Assembly (NCBI GenBank): GCA_946534455.1
Contig: CAMNCR010000200.1
Coordinates: 1-15,546 of the forward strand
Direction: 5' to 3'
From: an uncultured Clostridia bacterium
GTDB lineage: Bacteria; Bacillota; Clostridia; Christensenellales; Aristaeellaceae
DNA length: 15,546 nt
The stretch's first letter is position 1, and every line of letters begins with the position of its first letter. The position numbers were made by a program, and so were the translations under genes. Below are positions 14,012 to 15,546 of the stretch, one piece after another. The notes beneath the pieces are model-generated. The model saw only the letters and a program-made list of their open reading frames with translations. It was not told where the DNA came from and made no database searches.

Positions 14012-14079
14012 GATCTCTCACTTCTTTCCGTTCCCTGTTTCACCGCGCCTCTGGCGGACGGCGGAGAACCCGGGACGCG

Positions 14080-15252
14080 TCAGATTTCCTCCGGCAAACC
14101 GCTGCTCATCAGCCGCAGGCACATTCTCCCGTTGTGATAGGGACATTTCCATTCTTCCACCATCGGGCGCTCCGTCAGCGTGCCGTCCTCGTAGACCGAC
14201 CAGTACCATTCCCCGTTTTCCCGCCGGTCCACGATCATCCGCTGGATGCTGCCCCACTGGGTCTTCAGCCTGTCCAGCCATTCCGCCTCTCCGGTCAGCT
14301 CCCAGGCATTTTCCAGCCCCAGCATGGTTTCCGCCTGCACCCACCAGATGCGCAGCTCGTTGGTTTCTCCGTTGACCCATTCATTTTTCAGTCCGTGATC
14401 CGTAAACGCACGCCTCGTCACGCTGGCAGCCAGATCCAGGCACATGTCGCGGTAGGCACCCCACTGCTCCTTCGGCAGGAGCGTGATCACCGCATCCCAC
14501 AGCAGCCAGCTGCCCTCGATATCATGCCCGTAGGACTGCATGTCCAGCAGCGAATGATACGCGTCGTCGCAGAAGACCTCCAGCCTGTGCTTTTCCGGAT
14601 TGTAGAAGGTATCCAGAAAACGCTTCAGGCATATCTCACCCGCTGCCCGAACCCGTTCGTCGGGGTTGGCCCGGTAGAGCTCCGCGTAGGCTTCCAGCAC
14701 GTGCAGAAGCGTATTCATCGTCCGGGAAGCCATCACGCCGTTTTCACTCAGCTTTTCGTTGCTTTCCGGCGAAAAATCAGCCTTCAGGGCCTCCAGATAC
14801 CCGCCCTCATCCCTGCAGCGGGTCTCAATCAGGTCAAAGAGGCCCATGGCCAGATCGATCGCATCCTTCTTCCCCGTCAATGTATAATACGCCGATAATC
14901 CGTAAATAGCAAATGCCTGACAGTAGGTATGCTTCGTCGTATCCGAGGGACGTCCGTCCCTCGTGACGGACCAGTAAACGCCGCCGTGGTCCGGATCCAC
15001 AAACCGGTGCAGGAAATCGTATGCCCAGTCCGCGTTCCTGCGCCACGCTTCGTCCTGAAGCTGCCGGGCGGCGGTGGAGAATGTCCACAGAATCCGGCTG
15101 TTCAGGATGCATCCCTTGTCCGCGTCGGGAACCACGGTCAGCTCCTTATCCACGTATCCGTAGAAGCCTCCCCGCTCCGGATCCTTCAGTCCCGCCCAGA
15201 AGGGCAGTATTTTTTCCTCCAGGTGCTTTCTCAGTTCTTTCTTCAGTTGCAT
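14080..15252 (-). CDS. Cellobiose 2-epimerase (AGE family)
   Basis: A 390-residue (alpha/alpha)6-barrel epimerase. It follows the pattern of the Ruminococcus albus cellobiose 2-epimerase closely: GGFYGYVD (28-35), DKGCILNSRILWTFS (45-59, with Arg53), DTTKHTYCQAFAIYGLSAYY, SENGVMASRTMNTLLHVLEAY (His184), SYGHDIEGSW (His243) and WKCPYHNGRMC (His373). These His and Arg positions are those expected for the ring-opening epimerisation. It converts the reducing-end mannose of beta-1,4-mannobiose to glucose (EC 5.1.3.11), giving mannosyl-glucose for the subfamily 1 GH130 downstream. Cytoplasmic, no signal. The start is ATG 15252 with GAGGTGA six bases upstream, 27 bases after the permease stop. An N-acetylglucosamine epimerase is less likely from the motifs and context. 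Confidence 0.93.
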   Translation of the reverse strand: MQLKKELRKHLEEKILPFWAGLKDPERGGFYGYVDKELTVVPDADKGCILNSRILWTFSTAARQLQDEAWRRNADWAYDFLHRFVDPDHGGVYWSVTRDGRPSDTTKHTYCQAFAIYGLSAYYTLTGKKDAIDLAMGLFDLIETRCRDEGGYLEALKADFSPESNEKLSENGVMASRTMNTLLHVLEAYAELYRANPDERVRAAGEICLKRFLDTFYNPEKHRLEVFCDDAYHSLLDMQSYGHDIEGSWLLWDAVITLLPKEQWGAYRDMCLDLAASVTRRAFTDHGLKNEWVNGETNELRIWWVQAETMLGLENAWELTGEAEWLDRLKTQWGSIQRMIVDRRENGEWYWSVYEDGTLTERPMVEEWKCPYHNGRMCLRLMSSGLPEEI

Positions 15253-15279
15253 CGTCTCTCACCTCTTCTTCCCGGTGAA

Positions 15280-15546
15280 TCAGCCCTTCACGGAGCCGCT
15301 GGCCAGACCCGCATAGACCTGCTTCTGGAACAGCAGGAAAATGATCAGCGAAGGAATCAGCGTCAGCAGCACGCCGGCGCAGATAATATTATAGGAGCTC
15401 TTGAACGGACCGGAAAAGGAATACAGCGCGGTCGAAATGGTCCGCCAGGAGTTGGACTGAAGATACAGGTTTGCGTTGTAATACTCATTGTAGACGCCCA
15501 CGCCCTTCAGCACGGCCACAGTAATAATGGCGGGCTTGGTCAGCGG
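15280..15546 (-). CDS. Carbohydrate ABC transporter permease, MalG-like, C-terminal part
   Basis: Only the last 88 residues are inside the window; the 5' part lies beyond the right edge. The sequence starts in PLTKPAIITVAV and has the segment FNEYYNA-like VYNEYYNANLYLQSNSWRT, a final hydrophobic helix (IICAGVLLTLIPSLIIFLLF) and the ending QKQVYAGLASGSVKG. This is the usual end of MalG/binding-protein-dependent sugar permeases (CUT1 type), which have a V-x-G-L-x-x-G-x-V-K-G tail. With the genes behind it, it most likely imports mannooligosaccharides; its partner permease and binding protein should be upstream (to the right). Confidence 0.92.
   Translation of the reverse strand, partial: PLTKPAIITVAVLKGVGVYNEYYNANLYLQSNSWRTISTALYSFSGPFKSSYNIICAGVLLTLIPSLIIFLLFQKQVYAGLASGSVKG

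Noticed and set aside
11918..14137. 739-codon plus-strand open frame opposite GH130 and LacI genes
   Set aside because: It is a His/Pro/Arg-rich antisense shadow of two well-recognised genes, with no domain or ribosome site.

Overview
The window looks like a chromosomal piece of an anaerobic, gut- or rumen-type Bacillota (clostridial) bacterium of fairly high GC. The reasons are strong AGGAGG-type ribosome sites with GTG and TTG starts, TTGACA/TAAAAT-type promoters, a T-box leader with the mutually exclusive terminator and antiterminator, and a beta-mannan catabolic set resembling that of Ruminococcus albus and Roseburia. This placement is inference; no rRNA or other marker is present.

Region 1 (1-5126, all minus strand). 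From right to left: a TTGACA-N17-TAAAAT promoter, a T-box leader, a 765-residue XRE-HTH + cupin + acyl-CoA synthetase fusion, and a Nudix hydrolase overlapping it by ATGA. A second good promoter sits over the end of the Nudix gene. It drives a membrane family 2 glycosyltransferase, a GIY-YIG domain protein and the start of a short-chain dehydrogenase that leaves the window. My fold of stem I puts GUC (valine) in the specifier position. The T-box base facing the tRNA discriminator is U, which fits A73 of tRNA-Val. This suggests that the acyl-CoA synthetase is induced by amino-acid (valine) starvation.

Region 2 (5277-9151, plus strand). A metal (probably zinc) ABC uptake operon, reading away from the T-box gene. 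It holds a small Cys/His-rich two-helix membrane protein, a ZnuA-like binding protein with a Glu-rich loop, an ATPase, an ABC-3 permease and a lipoprotein with a Cys-Cys motif. It ends at a strong hairpin that also serves the convergent operon.

Region 3 (9204-15546, minus strand). A beta-mannan oligosaccharide operon: the end of a MalG-like sugar ABC permease, a cellobiose 2-epimerase, a LacI-family regulator, two GH130 phosphorylases (mannooligosaccharide type and mannosylglucose type) and an SGNH carbohydrate esterase. Together they make an intracellular route: import, deacetylation, shortening of mannooligosaccharides with release of mannose 1-phosphate, epimerisation of mannobiose to mannosylglucose, and phosphorolysis to mannose 1-phosphate plus glucose. 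No endo-mannanase is seen.

The most unusual items are the T-box-controlled regulator/cupin/acyl-CoA synthetase fusion and the uncharacterised accessory proteins of the metal operon. There is no CRISPR array, tRNA, rRNA, insertion sequence or phage gene that I can see.
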